7,092 nucleotides of DNA from Gemmatimonas phototrophica (lineage in GTDB: Bacteria; Gemmatimonadota; Gemmatimonadetes; Gemmatimonadales; Gemmatimonadaceae). Position 1 is the stretch's first letter. Every line of letters starts with the position of its first letter. The notes below the pieces were generated by a model. That model ran no database searches. It was given only the letters and a program-made list of their open reading frames with translations, and was not told where the DNA came from. Of the stretch, positions 1 to 5,387 are shown in pieces. The DNA lies in the NCBI GenBank assembly GCA_945870175.1, contig CAMBRJ010000153.1, forward strand, positions 1 to 7,092, in the 5' to 3' direction. The position numbers and the translations under genes were made by a program.

Positions 1-1
1 G

Positions 2-766
2 TCGGTGCTGCTGTTCACGTTCAAGATGCTGGCCGAGGGCGATACGATCGTGCCTGCGGCCGGAATGGGTGCCCTCACGAAGCAGCTGGCGGCGCAACTA
101 CCGGCAGGTTCGGTGCGCACCGATGTCGGCGTGCACTCGCTCACCGTGCACGAAGGGCGCGTAACGGGCGTGGTGCTGGCCGGCGGCGATGTGCTGCCCG
201 CCGCGCAGGTCATCATGGCCACGGATGCGCCGGCGGCGGCCCGACTCGCGGCCACGGCTGGCGTGCAGATCGCGACACCGTCGGGCGCACGCGGAACCAC
301 CACGCTGTACTTCACGACGAGCGGGGCCTCGCCGATTCCCGGTCGCGCGCTCTGGCTCAACGCCGACGCGTCGGCCGTGGTGAGTCACGCGGTGACGATC
401 ACCGATGTCGCGCCGGAATATGCGCCGCGTGGTGTGTCGTTGATTGCGGCCAGCGCCGTGGGCGACGCGGCCGATCGAAACGATTCGGATCTGGAATCGG
501 CGGCGCGCCGAGAGCTGGCCGCCATGGCGAAGGCCGGCGGTGATGCCGCCGCCGACGCAAAAACCGCATCGCTGAAGCGCGCGGCGATCTGGCGCGTGCC
601 CTACGCCCAGTTCGCGCAACCACCCGGATGGCGGGAACACCGCCCGACGATTGCGTGTGGTATACCCGGCCTGTGGCGCGCCAGCGAAGTGCTGCACTCC
701 AGCTCCCTCGAAGGGGCGGCGCGTGGCGGAGAGGATGCGGCCCGGGCCGTGCTGCAGCCCCACTGA
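2..766 (+). CDS. FAD-dependent oxidoreductase (amine oxidase / phytoene desaturase-like), C-terminal part, 5' truncated
   Basis: The frame is open from base 2 to the TGA at 764-766, giving about 254 codons with the N-terminus outside the window. The N-terminal Rossmann GxGxxG FAD site is therefore not visible. What is seen matches the second half of the FAD-dependent amine oxidase/CrtI-like superfamily: an early PAAGMGALTKQLA stretch (the usual 'P.GGm..l...La' segment), a strand-turn-strand GRVTGVVLAGGDVLPA leading to VIMATDAPAAARLA, and a C-terminal SSSLEGAARGGEDAARAVL segment that in this family contacts FAD. The usual Gly-Asp just before that segment (as in 'GLYVAGD') is replaced by GLWRASE. 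The substrate cannot be read from the sequence; carotenoid or other polyene oxidation is only one possibility. The GTG at base 5 is an internal codon, not the start. The next gene converges on it 17 bp downstream. Confidence 0.85.
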   Translation, partial: SVLLFTFKMLAEGDTIVPAAGMGALTKQLAAQLPAGSVRTDVGVHSLTVHEGRVTGVVLAGGDVLPAAQVIMATDAPAAARLAATAGVQIATPSGARGTTTLYFTTSGASPIPGRALWLNADASAVVSHAVTITDVAPEYAPRGVSLIAASAVGDAADRNDSDLESAARRELAAMAKAGGDAAADAKTASLKRAAIWRVPYAQFAQPPGWREHRPTIACGIPGLWRASEVLHSSSLEGAARGGEDAARAVLQPH

Positions 767-784
767 CCTCGTGCGACCTCGTGC
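765..784. repeat. Tandem decamer repeat across two convergent stop codons
   Basis: GACCTCGTGC occurs twice back to back (765-774 and 775-784). The left copy includes the end of the TGA stop of the oxidoreductase gene. The right copy ends at base 784, the last base of the minus-strand TAG stop of the facing gene. No clear intrinsic terminator hairpin is visible in this gap. It is probably a local slippage duplication; a function is not suggested by the sequence. Confidence 0.6.
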
Positions 785-1254
785 TACTCCGGAAGCGCAC
801 TCACGCCGGTCACGAAGTACTCCGTATCACCAAAACAGGACGTCGGCACGTAGATGTGCTGCTCGTAGTCCACCGCTACTCTCTTGCCGCTGAGTGTCTC
901 GATCACGTGGGCGAGCGAATCGTTGCGCACCGTGAACGAGAAACTGTCCGACCGGAAGCCCTTTGCGATGTCGGTGTAGAGGGTGCCTTCCCAGGTTTTG
1001 CAGACGAATCCTTTCCGGGAGATTTTCTGGACGTAGCCGGCCCGCTTGCCGCTGGAGTAGCTCCAGCTGAGCGCAATCGTGGCCCAGAGGGCGATCCCGA
1101 GCGCCGGGAGGCCGAACACCCCGAAGACACCGACCGCCAGCCAGTGCCGCCGCAGAAATGACTGGCGGGGCTTGGACGCGGGGGCTGCCGTCGGGCTGTC
1201 GGGGGCTCCCTCGAACGACTCGGACGACGAAGTAGGATCAGGCACGGCGACCAC
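784..1254 (-). CDS. Single-pass membrane protein of unknown function
   Basis: About 156 residues from the GTG at 1254-1252. The order is a Ser/Pro/Ala-rich N-terminal tail, a basic patch (KPRQSFLRRHW), one hydrophobic helix (about 20 residues, LAVGVFGVFGLPALGIALWATIAL region), and then a soluble domain of about 90 residues. The soluble domain contains SYSSGKRAGYVQKISRKGF, VCKTWEGTLY, a basic GKRVAVDYEQH segment and a conserved-looking PTSCFGDTEYFV end. These motifs resemble a group of hypothetical membrane proteins that databases sometimes mislabel '6-phosphogluconate dehydrogenase'; this is recalled, not searched, and nothing here looks like that enzyme. The start is uncertain: the frame stays open to a TTG at 1368, which would overlap the ispG start, and a second GTG lies at 1245-1243. 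None has a good ribosome-binding site. It is transcribed divergently from ispG. Confidence 0.7.
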   Translation of the reverse strand: MVAVPDPTSSSESFEGAPDSPTAAPASKPRQSFLRRHWLAVGVFGVFGLPALGIALWATIALSWSYSSGKRAGYVQKISRKGFVCKTWEGTLYTDIAKGFRSDSFSFTVRNDSLAHVIETLSGKRVAVDYEQHIYVPTSCFGDTEYFVTGVSALPE

Positions 1255-1311
1255 GGGGTTGTGAGTGCAACACAGGGCCGACTCGCGAGACAGTTGGCCG
1301 ACGGGGGGAAC

Positions 1312-1341
1312 TTGGGGAGGAGACCCTGCCCGCGCTACCTT
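1312..1341 (+). promoter_or_regulatory. Candidate sigma70-type promoter of ispG
   Basis: TTGGGG (1312-1317) is separated by 18 bp from TACCTT (1336-1341). Initiation would fall near 1348, leaving a 5' leader of about 20 nt before the ispG ATG. The -35 is only a partial match, but the -10 resembles the TACCCT box of the his promoter in this window. Confidence 0.4.
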
Positions 1342-1367
1342 ACGGCTGCCACTCTCAACCGGGTTCA

Positions 1368-2609
1368 ATGGTGTCTTCCGTTCACGGCTTTAGCGCTCGT
1401 CGTCCCACCGTCACCACCACGGTGCGCGGTGTCTCTGTCGGCTCCTCCGCGCCCATCGTGGTGCAGTCGATGACCAACACCGATACGGCGGATGCCGCCG
1501 GCACGGCCGATCAGGTCGCCGAATTATTCGAGGCTGGATCGCAGAAGGTGCGCATCACCGTCAACAACGACGAGGCGGCACAGGCGGTCCCCGAGATCCG
1601 GCAGCGACTGGAAGATCGCGGACTGGATGTCCCACTCATCGGCGACTTCCACTACAACGGGCACCTCCTGCTCGCGAAGTACCCGCAGTGCGCGGCCACG
1701 CTCGACAAGTACCGGATCAATCCGGGCAATGTCGGCACGAAGCATCGCGACACGAATTTCACGACGATCGTGCAGGCGGCGATCGATCATGACAAGCCGG
1801 TGCGCATCGGGGTGAACTGGGGGTCGCTTGATCAGAACCTGCTCACCGACATGATGGACGCCAACGCGAAGTCGGCCGAGCCGCGCGACGCGAAGGACGT
1901 GTACATGGACGCCATGCTCGAGAGCGCCCTGCGTTCGGCGGCACTCGCCGAAGAAGTGGGGCTCGGTCACGACAAGATCATCGTGAGCGCGAAGATTTCC
2001 GTCGTGCCCGATCTGGTGGAGTGCTACCGTCGTCTCGCCAAGCGCTGCGACTATCCGCTGCACTTGGGCCTCACCGAAGCGGGCATGGGCGCCAAAGGTA
2101 TCGTGGCATCCAGCACGGCACTGGCCATCCTGCTCAGCGAAGGAATCGGCGACACGATCCGTGTGTCGCTCACGCCCAAGCCGAACGGCGATCGTCGTGA
2201 AGAAGTGTTCGTGGCGCAGCAGATTCTGCAGTCACTGGGGCTGCGTTCCTTCGCCCCGCAGGTCACCGCCTGCCCGGGCTGTGGACGCACGACAAGCACG
2301 TTCTTCCAGCACATGGCCGAAGACATTCAGGGCTACCTGCGCGAGCAGATGCCGGTGTGGCGTGAGTCGCGTCCGGGGGTCGTGGAGATGAAGGTCGCGG
2401 TGATGGGCTGCGTGGTGAATGGACCGGGCGAATCCAAGCACGCGAACATCGGCATCTCGCTGCCGGGCACGTTCGAAGAGCCGAAGGCGCCGGTGTACGT
2501 GGACGGCAAGCTCTTCACCACCCTCAAGGGCGACAAGATCGTCGAGGAATTCCTGGTGATTCTCGAGAACTACGTCCAGACGAGTTACGGCGCGACGGCC
2601 AGCGTGTAA
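1368..2609 (+). CDS. ispG: 4-hydroxy-3-methylbut-2-en-1-yl diphosphate synthase (IspG/GcpE)
   Basis: Complete 413-residue cytoplasmic [4Fe-4S] enzyme of the MEP isoprenoid pathway, converting 2-C-methyl-D-erythritol 2,4-cyclodiphosphate to HMBPP with two electrons from ferredoxin or flavodoxin. The N-terminal TIM-barrel half shows VQSMTNTDTAD (residues 33-43), VRITVNNDEAA, GDFHYNGH, YRINPGNVG and RIGVNWGSL. The C-terminal half carries the cluster ligands C302 and C305 (ACPGC), C348 in GCVVNGPGE, and E355, the fourth ligand in known structures. The 43-residue gap between the second and third Cys matches the Thermus-type enzyme rather than the shorter E. coli type. The ATG at 1368 is followed by a short lead-in before PTVTTTVRGVSVG; no strong Shine-Dalgarno precedes it, and the next in-frame candidate is the adjacent GTG at 1371. 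All key residues are present, so it should be functional. Confidence 0.97.
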   Translation: MVSSVHGFSARRPTVTTTVRGVSVGSSAPIVVQSMTNTDTADAAGTADQVAELFEAGSQKVRITVNNDEAAQAVPEIRQRLEDRGLDVPLIGDFHYNGHLLLAKYPQCAATLDKYRINPGNVGTKHRDTNFTTIVQAAIDHDKPVRIGVNWGSLDQNLLTDMMDANAKSAEPRDAKDVYMDAMLESALRSAALAEEVGLGHDKIIVSAKISVVPDLVECYRRLAKRCDYPLHLGLTEAGMGAKGIVASSTALAILLSEGIGDTIRVSLTPKPNGDRREEVFVAQQILQSLGLRSFAPQVTACPGCGRTTSTFFQHMAEDIQGYLREQMPVWRESRPGVVEMKVAVMGCVVNGPGESKHANIGISLPGTFEEPKAPVYVDGKLFTTLKGDKIVEEFLVILENYVQTSYGATASV

Positions 2610-2648
2610 ACGTGTGACACCGTGTGGTTGGACGGATCGCTACTGCCG

Positions 2649-2792
2649 GAACACGGATGACGCGGATCTAAATGAGAAACGACACGGATAAGCGGTGTGC
2701 TGCCGCTGGTCCGTGTCGTTCCGTATTCAAGACAATGGTTTTTGCTGTTGCTTATCCGTGTGCGTTCGGCGTCTTCCGCGTCATCCGTGTTC
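2649..2792. repeat. Nested inverted-repeat element (REP/MITE-like) between convergent genes
   Basis: The outer arms are perfect 18-bp inverted repeats: GAACACGGATGACGCGGA at 2649-2666 and its reverse complement at 2775-2792. Inside lies a 12-bp pair, ACACGGATAAGC (2682-2693) with its complement at 2750-2761. A third pair, AACGACACGGA (2678-2688) with 2710-2720, overlaps the left arm of the second, so the two folds compete. All arms are variants of one word, ACACGGAT followed by (N)A(A/C)GCGG, in both orientations. The middle (2721-2749) is more AT-rich than its surroundings. No coding capacity is evident. It follows the ispG stop by about 40 bp and precedes the HD-gene stop by about 30 bp, so its RNA hairpins could act as a bidirectional transcript end. 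Whether it is a dispersed genomic repeat cannot be judged from one copy. Confidence 0.75.
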
Positions 2793-2821
2793 TAGCCGTT
2801 TCGATGTTGCCGCACGCACAC

Positions 2822-3418
2822 TCAGATCCGTCCCAGCTCCGCAGCGGCATGCGCGAGTTCGTCCACGATCGGGGCGGTGAACCCGATCTCGCGCAGTCGC
2901 TCGCTCATGCGTGCATACTGGCGCACCGTGCCCTCGCGTCCGGCCGCGAAGCGCCCCCACACGGTTTCGGGAAAGGACGTGCGGCGCAGGTCGGAGAGAA
3001 TGGAGTTGGCGTTGTGCACCGTGTCGGCGGCGCAGACCCAGAGCGCATCTTCACTCGCGAGCGAGAGCCGCGCGAGGAAGTCGTCCTTGCGATCGTCCGA
3101 CGAGAATTCGACACCGTCATCGTCGGTGCGACGCTCCGTGACGGACAGCAGCATCGCGAGCATGCTGGTGCCGAACTTGGCGCCAATGCGCTCGTCGAGC
3201 GTTTCGCCCGTCCAGCCATTGCGAACACAGTCGCCCACGACATCGTGCAGAATGCCCGCGACCACCGTGTCTTCGCCACACCCATACCGGGTGAGAATGA
3301 TCGCGACGTTCGCGGGATGCGTGAGATACGGGAGCCGCGTGCCTTTGCGGACCTGCTGATCGTGATGCTTCGCCGCGAAGGCGAAGGCGTGGTTGATCCG
3401 ATCGGAGTAGCCGGTCAT
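2822..3418 (-). CDS. Small HD-domain protein, SpoT/Mesh1-like (p)ppGpp hydrolase family, with altered active site
   Basis: 198 residues, almost entirely one HD domain of the RelA/SpoT hydrolase type, with no synthetase, TGS or ACT domain. Matching segments are HHDQQVRKGTRLPYLTHPANVA (H34 as first metal ligand), ILHDVVGDC (H58, D59), LLSVTERR, and AADTVHNANSI (D132, equivalent to the Asp of the family's 'DRLHNM'). In characterised hydrolases the second motif is HDxxED, whose Glu and Asp help catalysis; here it reads HDVVGD, with Gly62 in place of Glu and Asp63 retained. The metal site therefore looks intact but the catalytic Glu is missing. It could be a weak alarmone hydrolase, act on another nucleotide, or be non-catalytic. 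The ATG at 3418 lies 19 bp after the msrC stop, suggesting cotranscription. No clear Shine-Dalgarno is visible. Confidence 0.85.
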   Translation of the reverse strand: MTGYSDRINHAFAFAAKHHDQQVRKGTRLPYLTHPANVAIILTRYGCGEDTVVAGILHDVVGDCVRNGWTGETLDERIGAKFGTSMLAMLLSVTERRTDDDGVEFSSDDRKDDFLARLSLASEDALWVCAADTVHNANSILSDLRRTSFPETVWGRFAAGREGTVRQYARMSERLREIGFTAPIVDELAHAAAELGRI

Positions 3419-3437
3419 CGACGGGGCGACTGAGGAG

Positions 3438-3947
3438 TCAGGAAGAGACGGGAACGTACGTCGCGCGGGCGAACCAAGCCATCAACTGTTCGAGCCCGTC
3501 GCGATCGACGTCGCCGAAGGCAGACTGAACCGAGGAGTCGATGTCGAGCACGGCTATCAGCGCGCCGGACGCGTCGAACACCGGCACTACGATCTCACTT
3601 TGCGATCGCGGATCGCAGCTGATGTGTCCCGGGAAGTCATGCACGTTGGCCACCACCACGGTGCGGCGTTCGGCCGCCGCCGTTCCGCACACGCCACGTC
3701 CGAAGGTGATCTCCTGACAGCCCAGCGACCCCTGATACGGGCCAACCCGCAGCAGTCGTCCCGGCTCGACGACGCGGTAGAACCCGGTCCACAGATGAGC
3801 GAACGCGTGGTGCAACAGCGCGCTGACCGTCGCCATGCCAGCGATCGCATCGTCACTGCCCTCGAGCAGCAGCGACTGCATCTCGAGCAGCTGCGCATAC
3901 GCGCTCGCACGCGGCTCGGCGCGAAGATCGGGGATCACGGGTTCCAT
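3438..3947 (-). CDS. msrC: Free methionine-(R)-sulfoxide reductase (fRMsr), GAF-domain enzyme
   Basis: 169 residues forming a single GAF domain. It reduces free L-methionine-(R)-sulfoxide in the cytoplasm, using thioredoxin-type reductant to recycle its disulfide. The signature is complete: WTGFYRV, LRVGPYQGSLGCQEI, FGRGVCGTAA, DFPGHISCDPRSQSEIVVPV and AVLDIDS. The three family cysteines are C77, C87 and C111. Their spacing (10 and 24 residues) is the same as C84/C94/C118 in the E. coli enzyme YebR, where C118 is catalytic. The ATG at 3947 fits the usual length; alternative starts inside the domain would truncate it. No strong ribosome-binding site is visible. It sits 66 bp downstream of a membrane-protein gene and 19 bp upstream of the HD gene, all on the same strand, so an operon is likely. 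Confidence 0.95.
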   Translation of the reverse strand: MEPVIPDLRAEPRASAYAQLLEMQSLLLEGSDDAIAGMATVSALLHHAFAHLWTGFYRVVEPGRLLRVGPYQGSLGCQEITFGRGVCGTAAAERRTVVVANVHDFPGHISCDPRSQSEIVVPVFDASGALIAVLDIDSSVQSAFGDVDRDGLEQLMAWFARATYVPVSS

Positions 3948-4013
3948 GCGAGGCCAACGAAAAAGGAGACGACGAAGTGCCGACGGGCGAAGAACCGATG
4001 GACGCGCTGCCGA

Positions 4014-4448
4014 TTATTGCAGCGGACCGATGGCCGCGATGAGACGGAGGTCGAGCAACGCGAGGGCGAGGCCCTGGACCACGACGCCCAGGCCGGCCCC
4101 GATACCGCCAGGGCGCTGTCCCCAACGCCATGCCGCGAGCGCCAGCGTGACACCCACCGCGGCATACCCCACGTCGAGACCGGTGTTGAGCCAGAGCACG
4201 TTCAGCAGGCGCTGCGTGCCGGCGAAGTCGCGAAACGCGAGTCCGCGCCACGCCCACGCGACAATCGCGAGGTTGACCGCCCCCCACGCTGCCGTCTGGA
4301 CGGCAAAATGCCGCAACAGCGGCGCCGTCGTGCGACGCACCATCAACCACGCCAGCAGCGACGTCCCGCTCAACACACACGCGCCGGCCCACAGCGCGAG
4401 GCGGATCAGGTGACCCCGTTCGAGTGACAACAGCGTATCGGCCCACAT
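4014..4448 (-). CDS. Four-helix integral membrane protein of unknown function (possibly DUF6992)
   Basis: 144 residues from the ATG at 4448-4446. Four hydrophobic helices are visible at roughly residues 15-38, 48-68, 83-108 and 114-140. Short polar links include MVRRTTAPLLRH, and LWLNTGLDVGYAAVG stands out as a motif in helix 3. I recall similar proteins under the name DUF6992, but this was not checked and no function is known to me. The frame is open further upstream (ATG at 4526), but that extension is Arg/Ser-rich without a membrane segment and would begin inside or next to the upstream gene's terminator. The 4448 start is also 7 nt downstream of a TAGTCT box (4456-4461), which fits leaderless initiation. 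It is probably the first gene of a unit with msrC and the HD gene. Confidence 0.75.
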   Translation of the reverse strand: MWADTLLSLERGHLIRLALWAGACVLSGTSLLAWLMVRRTTAPLLRHFAVQTAAWGAVNLAIVAWAWRGLAFRDFAGTQRLLNVLWLNTGLDVGYAAVGVTLALAAWRWGQRPGGIGAGLGVVVQGLALALLDLRLIAAIGPLQ

Positions 4449-4455
4449 GACTCGG

Positions 4456-4461
4456 AGACTA
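4456..4461 (-). promoter_or_regulatory. Candidate -10 box for a leaderless start of the membrane-protein gene
   Basis: On the minus strand TAGTCT is followed by CCGAGTC and then the ATG at 4448. This places the A of the start codon at the usual transcription start distance. No convincing -35 is visible. The call rests on a single hexamer. Confidence 0.3.
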
Positions 4462-4529
4462 GCCGACGACCACGCCCCGCGCCACGGATCGCGCTCCGTG
4501 GGACGCATCGACATGGTCCTGTGCAAACG

Positions 4530-4566
4530 AACGCGGGGGCCGGCGATGTTCGCCGGCCCCCGCGTT
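4530..4566 (-). terminator. Strong hairpin terminator after the cupredoxin gene
   Basis: A perfect 17-bp inverted repeat with a 3-nt loop (arms 4530-4546 and 4550-4566), about 27 bp past the cupredoxin stop. On the minus strand it is followed only by a short T-containing stretch (CGTTTGC), so termination may rely mainly on the very stable GC stem. No gene reads into it from the plus strand. Confidence 0.7.
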
Positions 4567-4592
4567 TTCCTGCCGAACGGAGACCGTTCGAA

Positions 4593-5093
4593 TTACTTGA
4601 CCGTGACCACGCCCTTCATGTTCATGGCAAGGTGCGGCGTGCAGAAGAACGGGTACTCACCAGCCGCGACGCCCGCGAACGAGATCGTGTAGCTCTCGTC
4701 GGCGTTGAGCATCATCTTGCCCGACAACTCACCAGCCTGCTCCGGCATGTTGGCCATGAGGGCCGCCTTGCCGGCCGCCGGGATCGCCGCGCCGTCGAAC
4801 GCGACGTTGTGCGGGCCACCGCTGACCAGCGTGAACTTGACGCCGTCGCCAGCCGCAACCGTGATGTTGGCCGGCTCGAAACGGTAGCCAGCGCCGTCGC
4901 CGATCATCTTCACTTCATGCGTCGTACCCGTGATCGGGGCCATCGCGCCCGCCGCCGGAGCCGCTTCGGCCGGAGCCGCTGCTGCTTCAGCCGCCGGAGC
5001 CGCCGCCGAATCCGTCGTGGCTGCCTTCTCTCCACCGCAAGCGCCGAGCATGATTGCCGCGCCAGTTACCACTGCAAAGCCGAGAAACCGCAT
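4593..5093 (-). CDS. Pseudoazurin/plastocyanin-like blue-copper lipoprotein
   Basis: 166 residues. It begins with a lipoprotein signal peptide (MRFLGFAVVTGAAIMLGAC), whose lipobox LGAC predicts lipid attachment at C19. A low-complexity Ala/Pro/Glu linker follows (about residues 24-52), and then a cupredoxin domain. Type-1 copper ligands are visible: H95 (GGPHNV), C151 and H154 in FFCTPHLAMNM, and most likely M159, which has the same C+8 spacing as pseudoazurin's CTPHYAMGM. It is probably a membrane-tethered periplasmic electron carrier; partners are not encoded in the window. The ATG at 5093 is preferred over the in-frame ATG at 5135. It gives an immediate signal peptide and has a perfect AGGAGG 9 nt upstream, whereas the longer form would put a charged stretch before the signal. 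It is divergent from the his operon, with a CRP-type site in the shared upstream region. Confidence 0.93.
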   Translation of the reverse strand: MRFLGFAVVTGAAIMLGACGGEKAATTDSAAAPAAEAAAAPAEAAPAAGAMAPITGTTHEVKMIGDGAGYRFEPANITVAAGDGVKFTLVSGGPHNVAFDGAAIPAAGKAALMANMPEQAGELSGKMMLNADESYTISFAGVAAGEYPFFCTPHLAMNMKGVVTVK

Positions 5094-5102
5094 GTCGAGA
5101 GG

Positions 5103-5108
5103 CCTCCT
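5103..5108 (-). promoter_or_regulatory. Consensus Shine-Dalgarno of the cupredoxin gene
   Basis: AGGAGG on the minus strand, 9 nt upstream of the ATG at 5093. It decides that start over the in-frame ATG at 5135. It is the only full-consensus ribosome-binding site in the window. Confidence 0.85.
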
Positions 5109-5138
5109 ATGAGCCTGATCGAAAATTTTTACCATTCG

Positions 5139-5154
5139 ACAGGACGAATCCTGT
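5139..5154. promoter_or_regulatory. Inverted repeat ACAGGA-N4-TCCTGT, candidate operator
   Basis: A perfect 6-4-6 inverted repeat about 45 bp upstream of the cupredoxin start codon. It lies just upstream of an AT-rich stretch (TAAAAA on the minus strand, 5126-5131) that could be the -10 region. Its position suits a repressor or activator of the cupredoxin promoter. No regulator family can be assigned. Confidence 0.35.
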
Positions 5155-5157
5155 ACC

Positions 5158-5171
5158 CGTAGGGCCCTACG
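5158..5171. promoter_or_regulatory. 14-bp perfect palindrome, candidate operator
   Basis: CGTAGGGCCCTACG is a perfect palindrome. Its core AGGGCCCT recurs at 5209-5216, 48 bp away and nearer the his promoter. The pair flanks the CRP-type site. Function is unknown; in GC-rich DNA a GGGCCC core alone would not be notable, but the 14-bp symmetry is. Confidence 0.3.
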
Positions 5172-5175
5172 AGCA

Positions 5176-5193
5176 TTGTGAACTTATTCACAA
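5176..5193. promoter_or_regulatory. CRP-family operator TGTGA-N6-TCACA
   Basis: TTGTGAACTTATTCACAA is a perfect 7-4-7 inverted repeat. It contains all ten consensus bases of the CRP half-sites with the standard 6-bp spacer. Its centre (5184.5) is about 65 bp from a plausible cupredoxin transcription start near 5119 and about 82 bp from the predicted his start near 5267. Both are distances at which a CRP-family activator can work. The AT-rich spacer stands out in this GC-rich region. Which member of the family (CRP, FNR-like, Dnr-like) would bind is not knowable here. Confidence 0.65.
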
Positions 5194-5230
5194 GCCCGTC
5201 CAACGCCAAGGGCCCTCCGATTTTTCCTCC

Positions 5231-5259
5231 TTGACGGGCGTCCGGACCTCCACTACCCT
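5231..5259 (+). promoter_or_regulatory. his operon promoter (TTGACG-17-TACCCT)
   Basis: The -35 TTGACG (5231-5236) and -10 TACCCT (5254-5259) have the optimal 17-bp spacing. Predicted initiation is near A5267, about 3 nt before the leader-peptide ATG at 5270. It is the best sigma70-type promoter in the window. Confidence 0.75.
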
Positions 5260-5269
5260 CCTCTCCACT

Positions 5270-5347
5270 ATGCAGAGCGTCCGCCACCACCATGCGCATC
5301 GCAGCCACGGCCATACGGGTCGGGGCGCTTCGTGCATGCCACGGTGA
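5270..5347 (+). CDS. hisL: his operon leader peptide
   Basis: A 25-residue open frame from ATG 5270 to TGA 5345-5347. Residues 5-15 read RHHHAHRSHGH, so six of ten residues from position 6 are His (CAC and CAT codons mixed). Such density directly between a strong promoter and an intrinsic terminator ahead of hisG is the hallmark of a histidine attenuator leader, analogous in role to enterobacterial hisL but unrelated in sequence. The His residues are interrupted by Ala, Arg, Ser and Gly rather than forming one run. No Shine-Dalgarno is present and the predicted mRNA 5' end is only about 3 nt upstream, so translation would be nearly leaderless. The peptide itself probably has no function beyond being translated. 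The hisL symbol is used by analogy. Confidence 0.8.
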   Translation: MQSVRHHHAHRSHGHTGRGASCMPR

Positions 5348-5387
5348 CCAGCACAGCTCGCTGATCCCGAAGCACCCAAGCGATCCT

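Noticed and set aside
1255..1368. N-terminal extension of the minus-strand membrane protein to a TTG at 1368
   Set aside because: It would overlap the ispG start and promoter, starts at a rare codon, and adds a stretch without any recognisable signal.
2672..3433. Long plus-strand open frame opposite the HD gene
   Set aside because: It is antisense to a recognisable HD protein, has no familiar motifs, begins inside the repeat element and arises from GC-rich codon bias.
3600..4427. 275-codon plus-strand frame opposite msrC and the membrane-protein gene
   Set aside because: It spans two well-supported minus-strand genes and their gap, and its Arg/Gln/His-rich composition is typical of a shadow frame.
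5331..5343. Small hairpin CGTG-catgc-CACG within the leader
   Set aside because: A 4-bp stem is too weak to call as an element; it may be a chance fold.
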